DNA of 64,000 bases from DAISJM01 sp036821485 (lineage in GTDB: Bacteria > Verrucomicrobiota > Kiritimatiellia > CAIQIC01 > JAGNIJ01): NCBI GenBank assembly GCA_036821485.1, contig DAISJM010000012.1, positions 8,903 to 72,902 on the forward strand. Direction: 5' to 3'. The notes beneath the pieces are model-generated. The model was not told the origin of the DNA. It searched no databases and worked only from the letters and a program-made list of their open reading frames with translations. Below, one piece after another: positions 8,338 to 16,327 of this stretch. Within the stretch, counting starts at the first letter, position 1. Every line of letters starts with the position of its first letter. The translations under genes and the position numbers were made by a program.

Positions 8338-9675
8338 TCAGTCGAGCATCGTGTAAGCCGCTTCGCGGTGTTGTGTCAGGTCGAGGCCGACCCGTTCCTC
8401 GTGTTCCGATACGCGCAGGCCGATGGTCATGTCGACCAGCTTGAAGAGAATGAAGGACGCGACGAACGAGAAGACCATCGTGATCACCGTCGCCTTGAGC
8501 TGGATGATGAACTGGCCCGGATTGCCGTAGAAGAGACCGTCCGCGCCCGCGGCATTGATGGCCTTGGTAGCCCACAATCCGGTGGCGAGGGCGCCCCAGA
8601 TTCCGCCGATACCGTGCACGCCGAACGCGTCGAGCGTATCGTCGTAACCCAGCGCCGGCTTCACAAAGGTGACGAAGATGAAGCAAATGATGCTGGCAAT
8701 GCCGCCGATCCAGATCGCTGCCAGCGGGGTGACGAATCCGCAGGCGGGTGTGATGGAAACAAGTCCGGCCACGGCGCCGGTAATCATGCCGAGCGTGGTC
8801 GGTCGCTTGTGGTACAGCCAGTCGCATATGGCCCAGGTCATGCCCGCAGCGGCGGTGGCCACGTGCGTGGTGACGAAGGCGTTGGCGGCCAGGCCGTTCG
8901 CACCCAGTGCGCTGCCCGCGTTGAAGCCGAACCAGCCGAACCACAGCATGCCTGCGCCGAGGATGGCCAGCGGCAGGCTGTGCGGGGGCGAGACGGATCC
9001 GACGCGCTTGCCGAGGACAAGGGCGCCGGCCAGCGCCGCCATGCCGGCGTTAATATGCACGACGGTGCCGCCAGCGAAATCCAATGCGCCCATGTTGCGA
9101 AGGAACCCGCCCACGCCCCAGACCCAGTGTGCGACGGGATCGTAGACCAGCGTCGACCACAGAAGGGTGAAGAGAAAGAACGCGGAGAAGCGAATGCGTT
9201 CAGCCAGCGCGCCGATGATCAGCGCCGGAGTGATGATCGCGAACTTGAGCTGGAACGCCATGAAGGCGGAGTGGGGGATGGTCGCTGCATAATCAGGATT
9301 CGGATCACCGCCCACGGTGCTCAGGAATGCCCACTTCATGGTGCCGATGATGCCGCCGAGGTCGGGGCCGAAGGAAAGTGTATAGCCCAACACGACCCAC
9401 TGAAGCGTGACAAGGCACATGGCCATGAAGCACTGCATCAGTACGGACAACACGTTTTTCCGCCGAACCAACCCGCCATAGAAGAATGCCAACCCCGGCG
9501 TCATCAGTAAGACCAGTCCGGCGCTGGCCAGCATCCATGCGGTGTCGCCTGTGTCTATGGTGGGCGAAGCCGCTGCCACAGGACCCGCATCCTGCGCCAT
9601 GGCCGCCACCGGTCCAAACACGCCCAGAAGCAGAAGTACCACTCCCAAGCCAATTGCCTTTTGCAACCTGCTCAT
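8338..9675 (-). CDS. amt: Ammonium transporter Amt
   Basis: Inner-membrane ammonium channel of 445 residues. An N-terminal signal-like segment ends near AMAQDAG, as in AmtB, and about 11 transmembrane helices follow. Family motifs are visible: FFYGGLVRRKN, DFAGGTVVHINAG (pore histidine), WFGWFGFNAGSA and DAFGVHGIGGIWG (second pore histidine). The ATG at 9675 is preceded by GAGGAG; an in-frame ATG at 9687 is less likely. It is the first gene of amt-glnK-porin. A near-consensus sigma-54 promoter lies 87 bp upstream and a pair of palindromic enhancer-like sites further up, so it is very probably induced by nitrogen limitation. Confidence 0.96.
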   Translation of the reverse strand: MSRLQKAIGLGVVLLLLGVFGPVAAMAQDAGPVAAASPTIDTGDTAWMLASAGLVLLMTPGLAFFYGGLVRRKNVLSVLMQCFMAMCLVTLQWVVLGYTLSFGPDLGGIIGTMKWAFLSTVGGDPNPDYAATIPHSAFMAFQLKFAIITPALIIGALAERIRFSAFFLFTLLWSTLVYDPVAHWVWGVGGFLRNMGALDFAGGTVVHINAGMAALAGALVLGKRVGSVSPPHSLPLAILGAGMLWFGWFGFNAGSALGANGLAANAFVTTHVATAAAGMTWAICDWLYHKRPTTLGMITGAVAGLVSITPACGFVTPLAAIWIGGIASIICFIFVTFVKPALGYDDTLDAFGVHGIGGIWGALATGLWATKAINAAGADGLFYGNPGQFIIQLKATVITMVFSFVASFILFKLVDMTIGLRVSEHEERVGLDLTQHREAAYTMLD

Positions 9676-9761
9676 TCGTCTCCTCATTCTTTGGCGGAGC
9701 GTTCCGCCATACCCGTTTCACCCATGCCTCGGCACACACGCGTGCGCCGCGGGTGGCAATA

Positions 9762-9776
9762 GCAGGCGCCGTGCCA
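9762..9776 (-). promoter_or_regulatory. Sigma-54 promoter of amt-glnK
   Basis: Minus-strand TGGCACGGCGCCTGC: TGGCAC-N5-CTGC with exact GG-N10-GC spacing, against the consensus TGGCAC-N5-TTGC. It would start transcription about 75 nt upstream of the amt ATG. Confidence 0.85.
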
Positions 9777-9868
9777 AGATGTAGGCGGCAAGAATCGAGC
9801 ATGATGTTAAGTTGTTATCAGATGGCATGTTACATTAGTTTATGTATGATCGTGTGACCCGGGGCGCG

Positions 9869-9912
9869 ATACATCTATGTATTCGAAGTGCCAATTAGTT
9901 ACAAAATCGTAG
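9869..9912. promoter_or_regulatory. Paired palindromic enhancer-like sites upstream of amt
   Basis: ATACA-TCTA-TGTAT (centre 9875.5, a perfect palindrome apart from the central pair) and TTACA-AAAT-CGTAG (centre 9905.5), 30 bp apart. The centres lie 113 and 143 bp from the -12 GC. The glnN region has the same geometry. Inferred binding sites for a sigma-54 activator. Confidence 0.65.
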
Positions 9913-10109
9913 CGCTGGTGATGTGCATTCAGATGATGATGAGCGTGGTGTTCTTGGGTGATGAGTCTGTGACGGCTGGGGCGATTATACTTTGGCTCCG
10001 AAACCCGGTATTCCTCTGCGGTATGCTCAGGGATGTGCTGTCTCTTATCAGTCTGCTGTCGAAGAAAAGGCATGTGAAAGTTAATGGGCCGGGGTTACAC
10101 TGGCGCGGC

Positions 10110-11273
10110 ATGACGAGGCTGATTCATCGCGGGGTTGTTGCCGGTGCGGTGTTGCTGATGGCAGCCGCCGTTTGCTCCGCGCAGCAGGATGCTCCGGAGA
10201 CTCTCTATAAGAATGGCGTGGGTCAATTTGCTGCAGGCAACTATGCCGAGGCGGTCCGCTACTTCAGCGAGTTGATCACCCAGTTCGGTCGCGAGCCTTC
10301 GCTTCAGCAGGAGATGGAAGGGGCGTATTATGCCCACGGCTGCGCGCTCTACAACCTCGGCCGCTTTGCCGAAGCCGTTGAGGTGTTCAAGACCTTTGCC
10401 AGCCAGTATCCTCAATCCCGCTATCGCGATGAGGCGTTATACCGGATCGGCGCCGCGCACCAGGCTTTGGAAGCTTATGAACCTGCAGTGACGGTGTACG
10501 CGGATCTCGTGAAGCAGTATCCGCGTTCCGACTACGCCGAGGATGCTTTGTTCCAGATCGGCGTGTGCCGACTGCTGCAGAATCAGTCGCAGCAGGCCGT
10601 GGACGCGTTCAAGGATTTCATGGCGTCCTTCCCTCAGTCCGATGTCTGGGCGCAGGCCGGTGCCTTCGCTGCGCGCGCGCTGTTCGATGCCGGCAAACTG
10701 GTGGACGCCGTTGCCATGCTGCAGGCCGTGGAGCAGCATCCGCGCACGTGGAACGTGGTGACCTACTGCAATCTGCTCGCGTTCGAAATCGGCGATGCCG
10801 CGTTCGACAACACCGAGTACGAGCTGGCGCTCAAGGCCTATCGGCGCGTGAAGACGCGCGAGGCGGTGCTGCGCAGACAGCAGGCGCTGGTGAAATCGCT
10901 GCAGGCGGAACTCGACGCGTTCAACAAACAGAGGCCGTCGCCGGATCAGCTCCGGGCGCGATTCCGGCAGGAGCGCCGGCTCAACTCCGCGCTGGCCCAG
11001 GCGCAGGAGTTGCTCAAGAAACTTGAGTCGCTGCCGGACTACGACGCGGGCTTGTTCCACCGCATCGGTCGTTGCTTCTTCAATACTGACCGCTACTGGG
11101 AGGCGCGGGTGGCGTTCACGCGCGTGGTGGAAGTGGCCAAGGACGATAACCTGCGCGAAGCTGCGCACTTCGACCTGATCCTGGTGCTCTCGCGGTTGCG
11201 TCGGTTCGATGACTTGATTGCAGAAGCCGATCGTTACCTCGACCGGTACGACCCGGAATGGAAACGAAACTGA
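10110..11273 (+). CDS. Secreted TPR-repeat protein
   Basis: A 387-residue protein with a signal peptide (MTRLIHRGVVAGAVLLMAAAVCSAQQ) and tandem tetratricopeptide repeats similar to those of YbgF/BamD-like periplasmic proteins (NLGRFAEAVEVFKTFASQYPQSRYRDEALYRIG). A charged helical stretch around residues 260-300 may be a coiled coil. I placed the start at the ATG at 10110 because it directly begins the signal peptide; its ribosome site is weak. The next gene starts 1 bp after its stop, beginning a seven-gene operon that ends with an ExbB/ExbD motor. The role is probably a periplasmic scaffold; the partner is unknown. Confidence 0.8.
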   Translation: MTRLIHRGVVAGAVLLMAAAVCSAQQDAPETLYKNGVGQFAAGNYAEAVRYFSELITQFGREPSLQQEMEGAYYAHGCALYNLGRFAEAVEVFKTFASQYPQSRYRDEALYRIGAAHQALEAYEPAVTVYADLVKQYPRSDYAEDALFQIGVCRLLQNQSQQAVDAFKDFMASFPQSDVWAQAGAFAARALFDAGKLVDAVAMLQAVEQHPRTWNVVTYCNLLAFEIGDAAFDNTEYELALKAYRRVKTREAVLRRQQALVKSLQAELDAFNKQRPSPDQLRARFRQERRLNSALAQAQELLKKLESLPDYDAGLFHRIGRCFFNTDRYWEARVAFTRVVEVAKDDNLREAAHFDLILVLSRLRRFDDLIAEADRYLDRYDPEWKRN

Positions 11274-11274
11274 G

Positions 11275-13539
11275 ATGAGCCCCAAGCGGACAGCACGGTG
11301 GATGTCGATTGTCGCCCTCGCGGTGGCGGTCTGCTCCAGCGCGTCCGCCGCGAAGTGGCAGAAGCTGACTGGCTGCCGGCTCGCGACAGGCGAGTACATG
11401 GACGGCGACAGCTTCCATGTCCGGCACGGCAACGATGAGTATATCTTCCGCCTCTACTTCGTGGATGCACCGGAAACCGATCGCGAGCTTGCGGACCGCA
11501 TCGCCGAGCAGGCGGCGTATTGGAACATTCCCGAGATGCGCGTCACGCGGCTTGGGCGCAAGGCGAAGAGCCTGACGGAGAAGGCGCTCAAGTCGGACTT
11601 CACTGTCTACACCCAGTGGGAAGACGCGCAGGGCGCGAGCCAGATGCAGCGCTTCTACGCGGTGGTCAAGATTGGCCATGACGACCTGGCGGAGTTGCTC
11701 GTCGGCGCCGGGCTCGCGCGCATCTATGGCGCGACAACGCCTCTGCCGGACGGCACCAGCATCGACACCTACTTCCAGCGGCTGCATCAGCTTGAGGCGC
11801 GAGCCAAGCGCAAGAACCTGGGCGCGTGGAGCGGTGCGGAAGTCGAAGAAGAACCCGAAGATCAGGGGACCAACGCTGTGGTCGCGGTGGAGGAGGCGCC
11901 TCCGGCGGTGTCGTGGCCCAATGTGCCGGTCGTGGCGTTCCTGCGCGCGGAGGCCTTCATCAATACCGAGCGGTTCGAAGAGGCCGAAGAGGAAATGCGC
12001 GCGTTGCTGCGCCGGTTCCCCGAGCACAACCAGAAGCCGCGGATCGAATTCTATCTCGGCCTGTCCATCGCGATGCAGGAGCGGTTCCCCGAGGCGATCC
12101 AGATCTTCCGTGACTGGCTGGCAAAATACCCGGACCACATCATGGCGCCGGAGGTGAAATACTGGCTGCCGATCGCGCTCTTCTACGGCGGCGATTACGC
12201 CGAGGCGATCCCGCTGTTTGAGGACTACGTGGCGAAGTTTCCCATGAGCGTGTACGCGCCCGAGGCGGCGTATCGCGCTGCGCTGAGCCGTTATGCCGTG
12301 GAGGATTACGAACGCGCGGCGAAAGAGCTTGAGGCGTGGGTGGTGCAGTATCCCGATCACTACTTCAAGTGGGAAGCGCTGGTGACGTTGGGCGATGCGC
12401 TCGCGGCGATGGGCGAGCTTGATCGCGCGAAGGGCGCCTACCTGCGCGTCGGCAAGGAGGCCGGGCCGTTCTACTACATGGCGCTGACGCAGGCGGCGAA
12501 GGTCTTCAAGGCCCTCGGCACGCCGCGCGACATGCAGGACATGGCGGCTGCCTTTGCCCGGTTCATCCAGGATAGTCCCCAGTCGGACAACATCATCGAC
12601 GCGGCGTACCAGGCGGGCTGGGCGCTCCGGCATATCCAGCGTCAGGATGAGGCGCGCAAACTCTACTGGACCATGATCGAGCGTTACGGCAATACGCCCG
12701 CGTGGGAAGGGTTCGACTTGATGCTCAAGGATCTCGCGGGCATGTATGGAGACGTTGCACCCGACGGATTCATCTCCGACTTGCGCGCGAAGCAGCAGAA
12801 GGCGTTGGGCGAACGGAGGACGACGTTGGCGAGCCGTCTTGCATGGGTCGAGGCGGAATCGAAATCGCCGGAAGACCAGTGGGCAAACGCGCCGATCTTT
12901 GCCGCGCGCTACCCGCGCGATGAACTCGGGACGGAGACGCTCGCGTGGCTGGGCGAGCTGTACCTTAAGAATGGCAAGCCAGCCGAAGGTTTGGCGTGCC
13001 TTGAGCGGCTGCTGAAGGTGAACCCCGAATCGCGCTACGCTGCACTGGCGCACACGCGGATCGCCGAGCAGCAGGTTGCGACCAAGAGTTACGAAGATGC
13101 ATTGGCGCATACGGAATTGGCCATGGCCTATGCAGCCGCGCCTGCGGTGATCATGGAGGCAACCTTCCTGCGCGCGAAGAGTCTTGAGGGGTTGCAGCGT
13201 TATAGCGAGGCGGTCACCGATTACAACACCGTCCTGTCCGGCCGTTCGGCCCCGCGGATGCTGAAGCCGGAGGCGCTGCTGGGGATTGGCGCGTGCCTCG
13301 AGGCGCAGGGCCGATATCGGCACGCGATACCGTACTATCAGCGCATCTACGTTCTTTATGGCGCGTACACCTCCGCAGTGGCCCGCGCGTACCTCCGCAG
13401 TGGAATCGCATTCGAGCAGTTGAAGGATATGGAAGCTGCCGCAAAGACGTATCACGAGATGTTGGGACAGGACTCGTTGTCGGGCACGCCGGAGGCGACG
13501 GAAGCGAGACAGCGCCTGCTGAAACTTGGATCGGGTTGA
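11275..13539 (+). CDS. Secreted nuclease-like (SNase/TNase) domain fused to TPR repeats
   Basis: A 754-residue protein with a signal peptide (residues 1-25). Residues about 28-185 match the staphylococcal nuclease fold: MDGDSFHVR, then FRLYFVDAPETDR carrying the Arg and Asp/Glu of the active site, then QMQRFYAVV matching the second catalytic Arg region, and a closing AKRKNLGAWSG. The rest, from about residue 210, is at least a dozen TPR units (RFPEHNQKP, YPDHIMAPE, FPMSVYAPE). All three catalytic positions seem kept, so nuclease activity is possible, but the domain may only bind. Embedded in the TPR-ExbB-ExbD-VWA operon. I know of no described protein of this architecture in such an operon. 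Confidence 0.8.
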   Translation: MSPKRTARWMSIVALAVAVCSSASAAKWQKLTGCRLATGEYMDGDSFHVRHGNDEYIFRLYFVDAPETDRELADRIAEQAAYWNIPEMRVTRLGRKAKSLTEKALKSDFTVYTQWEDAQGASQMQRFYAVVKIGHDDLAELLVGAGLARIYGATTPLPDGTSIDTYFQRLHQLEARAKRKNLGAWSGAEVEEEPEDQGTNAVVAVEEAPPAVSWPNVPVVAFLRAEAFINTERFEEAEEEMRALLRRFPEHNQKPRIEFYLGLSIAMQERFPEAIQIFRDWLAKYPDHIMAPEVKYWLPIALFYGGDYAEAIPLFEDYVAKFPMSVYAPEAAYRAALSRYAVEDYERAAKELEAWVVQYPDHYFKWEALVTLGDALAAMGELDRAKGAYLRVGKEAGPFYYMALTQAAKVFKALGTPRDMQDMAAAFARFIQDSPQSDNIIDAAYQAGWALRHIQRQDEARKLYWTMIERYGNTPAWEGFDLMLKDLAGMYGDVAPDGFISDLRAKQQKALGERRTTLASRLAWVEAESKSPEDQWANAPIFAARYPRDELGTETLAWLGELYLKNGKPAEGLACLERLLKVNPESRYAALAHTRIAEQQVATKSYEDALAHTELAMAYAAAPAVIMEATFLRAKSLEGLQRYSEAVTDYNTVLSGRSAPRMLKPEALLGIGACLEAQGRYRHAIPYYQRIYVLYGAYTSAVARAYLRSGIAFEQLKDMEAAAKTYHEMLGQDSLSGTPEATEARQRLLKLGSG

Positions 13540-13552
13540 GCGAAGAAGGATC

Positions 13553-14593
13553 ATGACCACACAGCAACAGCAAAGCATGAAAGGCGGAATGCGACGTGGG
13601 TGGTGCATCGCTCTTTGCGTCATGCTGGTTGCCGTCCTGCTGCCGGTCGCCACGCCCGCGCAGACCGCATCGTCCTCGGCGGGCGTGGGTCCGTTTGCGA
13701 TCGAGACCGCCCGCGGCCGCATCAATGCGAAGTTGCTGAAGCGGGACAAGGAAACCCTGTGGGTGATGACGGAAGCCGCTGCAGGCGGGAACTACGAGGC
13801 CGGCCTGCCGCTGGCCGAGTTGAAGATGATCGAGATGCCGGTGCCGCGCGTTTTCGACCTTGCCGCAGTGGCCGCGTCGGCCGAGCAGATGCGTGTGGCG
13901 CATGACGGCTTGGATCGGTTGATCAATACGCTGCGGCCCTTCCGCGGATTGCCGGGCGTGATTGTCGACGACGCCATTCTGCGCAAGGGCCGGCTCTACG
14001 CGCGGCAGGGGCAGTGGCGCGACGCTGTGCGGCAGTATGAGGACGTGTTGCAGCAGCCGTATGCTTCGGAGCAGAAGACGGCGGCGCGCCTGGGCGCGGG
14101 TATTGCCTACGAACTGTCGGGGGATCATGCCTCGGCGTTGAAGTATCTCGAAGGCGTGGAGATGCCGGAGGACGACGAGGACCTGCTTTCGTCGGCCATG
14201 TTTGCGCGCGCATCGGCCAACGTGGCCACCGGACGATACGACGCGGCGATCATGGACTACTTGCAACTCGTGGTGTTCCATCCCTTTGTTCAGAACAACG
14301 AGGCGCGTTGTCTCGAAGCGGTCTTGCCGTGTTACGTTGAGATCAAGGATTGGGAATCGCTTTACAAAACGGTGCAGTGGCTCCGGAAGGAATATCCTGC
14401 CGCGCCGGAGACGCGCCGTGCGGAGGAGCTGTTCGAAGAGCATCGCAAGGAGTTGGAAGCCGCGGGGCAGTTTGTGGACGCGCAGGCCGAACCGGCAGCC
14501 GCAACCCCGGCGGCAGCCGGGGATGAGACCAAGCCGGCGGAGACGGCCCCGGCGACCAACGCGGCCATGATCGAGGATATCGAGGTGGATTGA
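13553..14593 (+). CDS. Secreted TPR-containing protein, third gene of the Exb operon
   Basis: A 346-residue protein. The ATG at 13553 follows GAAGGATC. A basic segment and hydrophobic stretch (WCIALCVMLVAVLLPVATPAQ) form a signal peptide. A small domain follows (GPFAIETARGRINAKLLKRDKETLWVM) that may be a beta-structured module reading 'RG-ri-a-ll-rd-tlwv'. Then come TPR-like helices (ILRKGRLYARQGQWRDAVRQYEDVLQ). The C-terminus is Ala/Pro/Thr rich and probably disordered. It lies between the nuclease-TPR gene and exbB and is probably a periplasmic partner of the motor. Specific function unknown. Confidence 0.75.
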   Translation: MTTQQQQSMKGGMRRGWCIALCVMLVAVLLPVATPAQTASSSAGVGPFAIETARGRINAKLLKRDKETLWVMTEAAAGGNYEAGLPLAELKMIEMPVPRVFDLAAVAASAEQMRVAHDGLDRLINTLRPFRGLPGVIVDDAILRKGRLYARQGQWRDAVRQYEDVLQQPYASEQKTAARLGAGIAYELSGDHASALKYLEGVEMPEDDEDLLSSAMFARASANVATGRYDAAIMDYLQLVVFHPFVQNNEARCLEAVLPCYVEIKDWESLYKTVQWLRKEYPAAPETRRAEELFEEHRKELEAAGQFVDAQAEPAAATPAAAGDETKPAETAPATNAAMIEDIEVD

Positions 14594-14616
14594 AGGTTGA
14601 ACGAGGAGCGAAACAC

Positions 14617-15426
14617 ATGAAGACACGATGGACAAAGATGCTGGTTCTGGTCGCGCTGCTGACTGCGACGGGTGTGGTTACAGTGCTGGCGCAGGAAGCG
14701 GCGGCCGCGGCCCCGACGCCTGCGGCGGCCAAGAAGATGACGCTGTGGGATCTCATCAAGACCGGCGGTTGGGCGATGTGGCCCCTGGGGGTCTGCTCGA
14801 TCGGCGTGGTGGGTTTTGCGGTGCTGAATTTCCGGCAGGTAAGCCGGAGCAAGATGATGCCGGAGGCCGTGCTTGTACGCCTGCGCGCGGCGGCCAAGGA
14901 CCATGATTTGGGGACGATGCTCCAAGTCGCGCGTGGCACGCAGTGCCTGTTCACCAACGCACTTGCTGCGGGTCTGCGCAAGCTGAACCCGGACGACCCG
15001 GTGGGTTCGAAGCCCGCCGTGGAGGCGGCGATTGCCGAGGCAGCGGTTCGCGAGGAATCTGCGGCCGGGTTCTGGATCAACTTCCTGTCGCTGATCATGG
15101 CCATCTCGCCGATGCTCGGCCTGTTGGGCACGGTCAGCGGTATGATCGGTGCCTTCCAGAAAATCGCCGGCGGCGGCATGGGCAAGCCGGAGCTGCTCGC
15201 GGGCAACATCGGCGAGGCGCTGATCACGACCGCCGCGGGCCTGATCATTGCCATCCCGGCGATGTTCTTCTACTTCCTGTTCCGCAACATGCTGAATCGA
15301 ATCCTGCAGCAAGCCGAGGATCAGTACTCGCTGCTGCTCGACGATCTGACGGGCACGGGCGTGACGATCGAGGTGGAGGAAGAGTTGACGCCCGCCGTCC
15401 AGGAAGGGGAGACGCCTGCACCGTGA
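14617..15426 (+). CDS. exbB: ExbB/TolQ/MotA-type proton channel
   Basis: Inner-membrane proton channel subunit of 269 residues. A signal peptide-like N-terminus (MKTRWTKMLVLVALLTATGVV..LAQEAAAAAP) precedes a first membrane helix near GGWAMWPLGVCSIGVVGFAVLNF. The conserved MotA/TolQ/ExbB core follows (SLIMAISPMLGLLGTVSGMIGAF, then NIGEALITTAAGLIIAIPAMFFYFLF). The start at 14617 has GAGGAG upstream. Its stop overlaps the GTG of the first exbD by one stop/start unit, so translation is coupled. It should use the proton gradient to drive the envelope-spanning VWA protein encoded three genes downstream. Confidence 0.93.
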   Translation: MKTRWTKMLVLVALLTATGVVTVLAQEAAAAAPTPAAAKKMTLWDLIKTGGWAMWPLGVCSIGVVGFAVLNFRQVSRSKMMPEAVLVRLRAAAKDHDLGTMLQVARGTQCLFTNALAAGLRKLNPDDPVGSKPAVEAAIAEAAVREESAAGFWINFLSLIMAISPMLGLLGTVSGMIGAFQKIAGGGMGKPELLAGNIGEALITTAAGLIIAIPAMFFYFLFRNMLNRILQQAEDQYSLLLDDLTGTGVTIEVEEELTPAVQEGETPAP

Positions 15427-15887
15427 AGTTGCGTAAACAGAAAGACGTGGAGATGGGGGTCGACATGACTCCCATGATCGACTGCGTCTTCCTGCTGCTC
15501 ATCTTTTTCATGTGCGCTGCAACGATGTCACGCGTGGACCTTACGCCTGACGTCCTGCTTCCGGTCGCGCCGAAGGCGGCCATCCCCGAGGATCTGCGCG
15601 GTCGTGGTGTGATCAATATTCTGCCGCTGGGCACCGTGACCAGCGTTGGAGCGACGACGACGGAGGAGCAGCCATTTCTGGTTTACGGGAGTCTGCTCGA
15701 TGACGCGGGGTTACAGAAAGCCATCGCCGCCCGCCGCGAAGAGGATCCGGAATTGCGGGTCTACATGCGGGTCGACCGCAATGCCGACTTCAAGTTGGTT
15801 CGCCGCGCGATCAAAGCCTGCGCGGGCGCCGGCGTGTTCGACATCATTTTCGGCACCTTCCAGAGCAACCCGGGAGGTGCATCGTGA
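15423..15887 (+). CDS. exbD: ExbD/TolR-type protein 1
   Basis: A 154-residue ExbD family protein starting at GTG 15423, overlapping the exbB stop. A short cytoplasmic tail (KLRKQKDVEMGVDMTPMID) precedes one membrane helix (CVFLLLIFFMCAATM). The helix entry carries the conserved Asp (MTPMIDCVF) thought to take part in proton flow. A periplasmic ExbD domain ends with ELRVYMRVDRNADFKLVRRAIKACAGAGVFDI. It is followed by a second, diverged ExbD, the usual two-ExbD arrangement in PVC and related bacteria, where the two may form a heterodimer. Confidence 0.92.
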   Translation: MKLRKQKDVEMGVDMTPMIDCVFLLLIFFMCAATMSRVDLTPDVLLPVAPKAAIPEDLRGRGVINILPLGTVTSVGATTTEEQPFLVYGSLLDDAGLQKAIAARREEDPELRVYMRVDRNADFKLVRRAIKACAGAGVFDIIFGTFQSNPGGAS

Positions 15888-16327
15888 AGCTGCGCCGCCC
15901 GCCCGAAGAGAAGATGGAAATCCAGATGACGCCGATGATCGACTGCGTCTTTCTGCTGCTCATCTTCTTCATGGTTTCCAGCACGTTCTATCGGCAGGAG
16001 GCCGACATCGGCTTTGCGCTGCCGGGCGTGGCGGAACAATCCGAGTCCGTGGAAATTCCCGATGAGCAGATCATCGAGGTGGCGGCGGACGGCCGCATTT
16101 TCCTGAACGACCTGCAGTACGACGATCCGTCGAACCCCGAGTTGCCGGAGCTGCTGAAGACGCTGATTCTGTTCCGCCAGACCGCCGAGGCCAACAAGGT
16201 TCCGGCGATGATCACGATTGCGCCCGCGGACACCGTCAAGCAACAGCGGGTGGTGGATGTGCTCAACGTCTGTGCGGCTGCCAAGATTCAAAATGTGACC
16301 TTCGCGGTGGAAGAGGAAGACCCTTGA
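15884..16327 (+). CDS. exbD: ExbD/TolR-type protein 2
   Basis: A 147-residue second ExbD, starting at GTG 15884 behind GGGAGG and overlapping the first exbD by 4 bp. It shares the MTPMIDCVFLLLIFFM membrane entry with its neighbour but has a different periplasmic domain, ending VVDVLNVCAAAKIQNVTFAV. Its stop overlaps the TTG start of the VWA protein, so the whole exbB-exbD-exbD-VWA block is translationally coupled. Family assignment is firm; which of the two ExbD copies contacts the VWA protein cannot be told from sequence. Confidence 0.92.
   Translation: MKLRRPPEEKMEIQMTPMIDCVFLLLIFFMVSSTFYRQEADIGFALPGVAEQSESVEIPDEQIIEVAADGRIFLNDLQYDDPSNPELPELLKTLILFRQTAEANKVPAMITIAPADTVKQQRVVDVLNVCAAAKIQNVTFAVEEEDP

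Larger units (their letters stand above)
9676..10109. other. Intergenic region upstream of amt and the TPR operon
   Basis: A divergent intergenic region. The amt side holds the sigma-54 promoter (9762-9776) and two palindromes (9869-9882, 9899-9912). The remainder, up to the TPR gene start, shows no convincing gene; the open frame through it has no ribosome site and precedes the signal peptide of the TPR protein. I cannot assign a promoter for the plus-strand operon. Confidence 0.6.
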
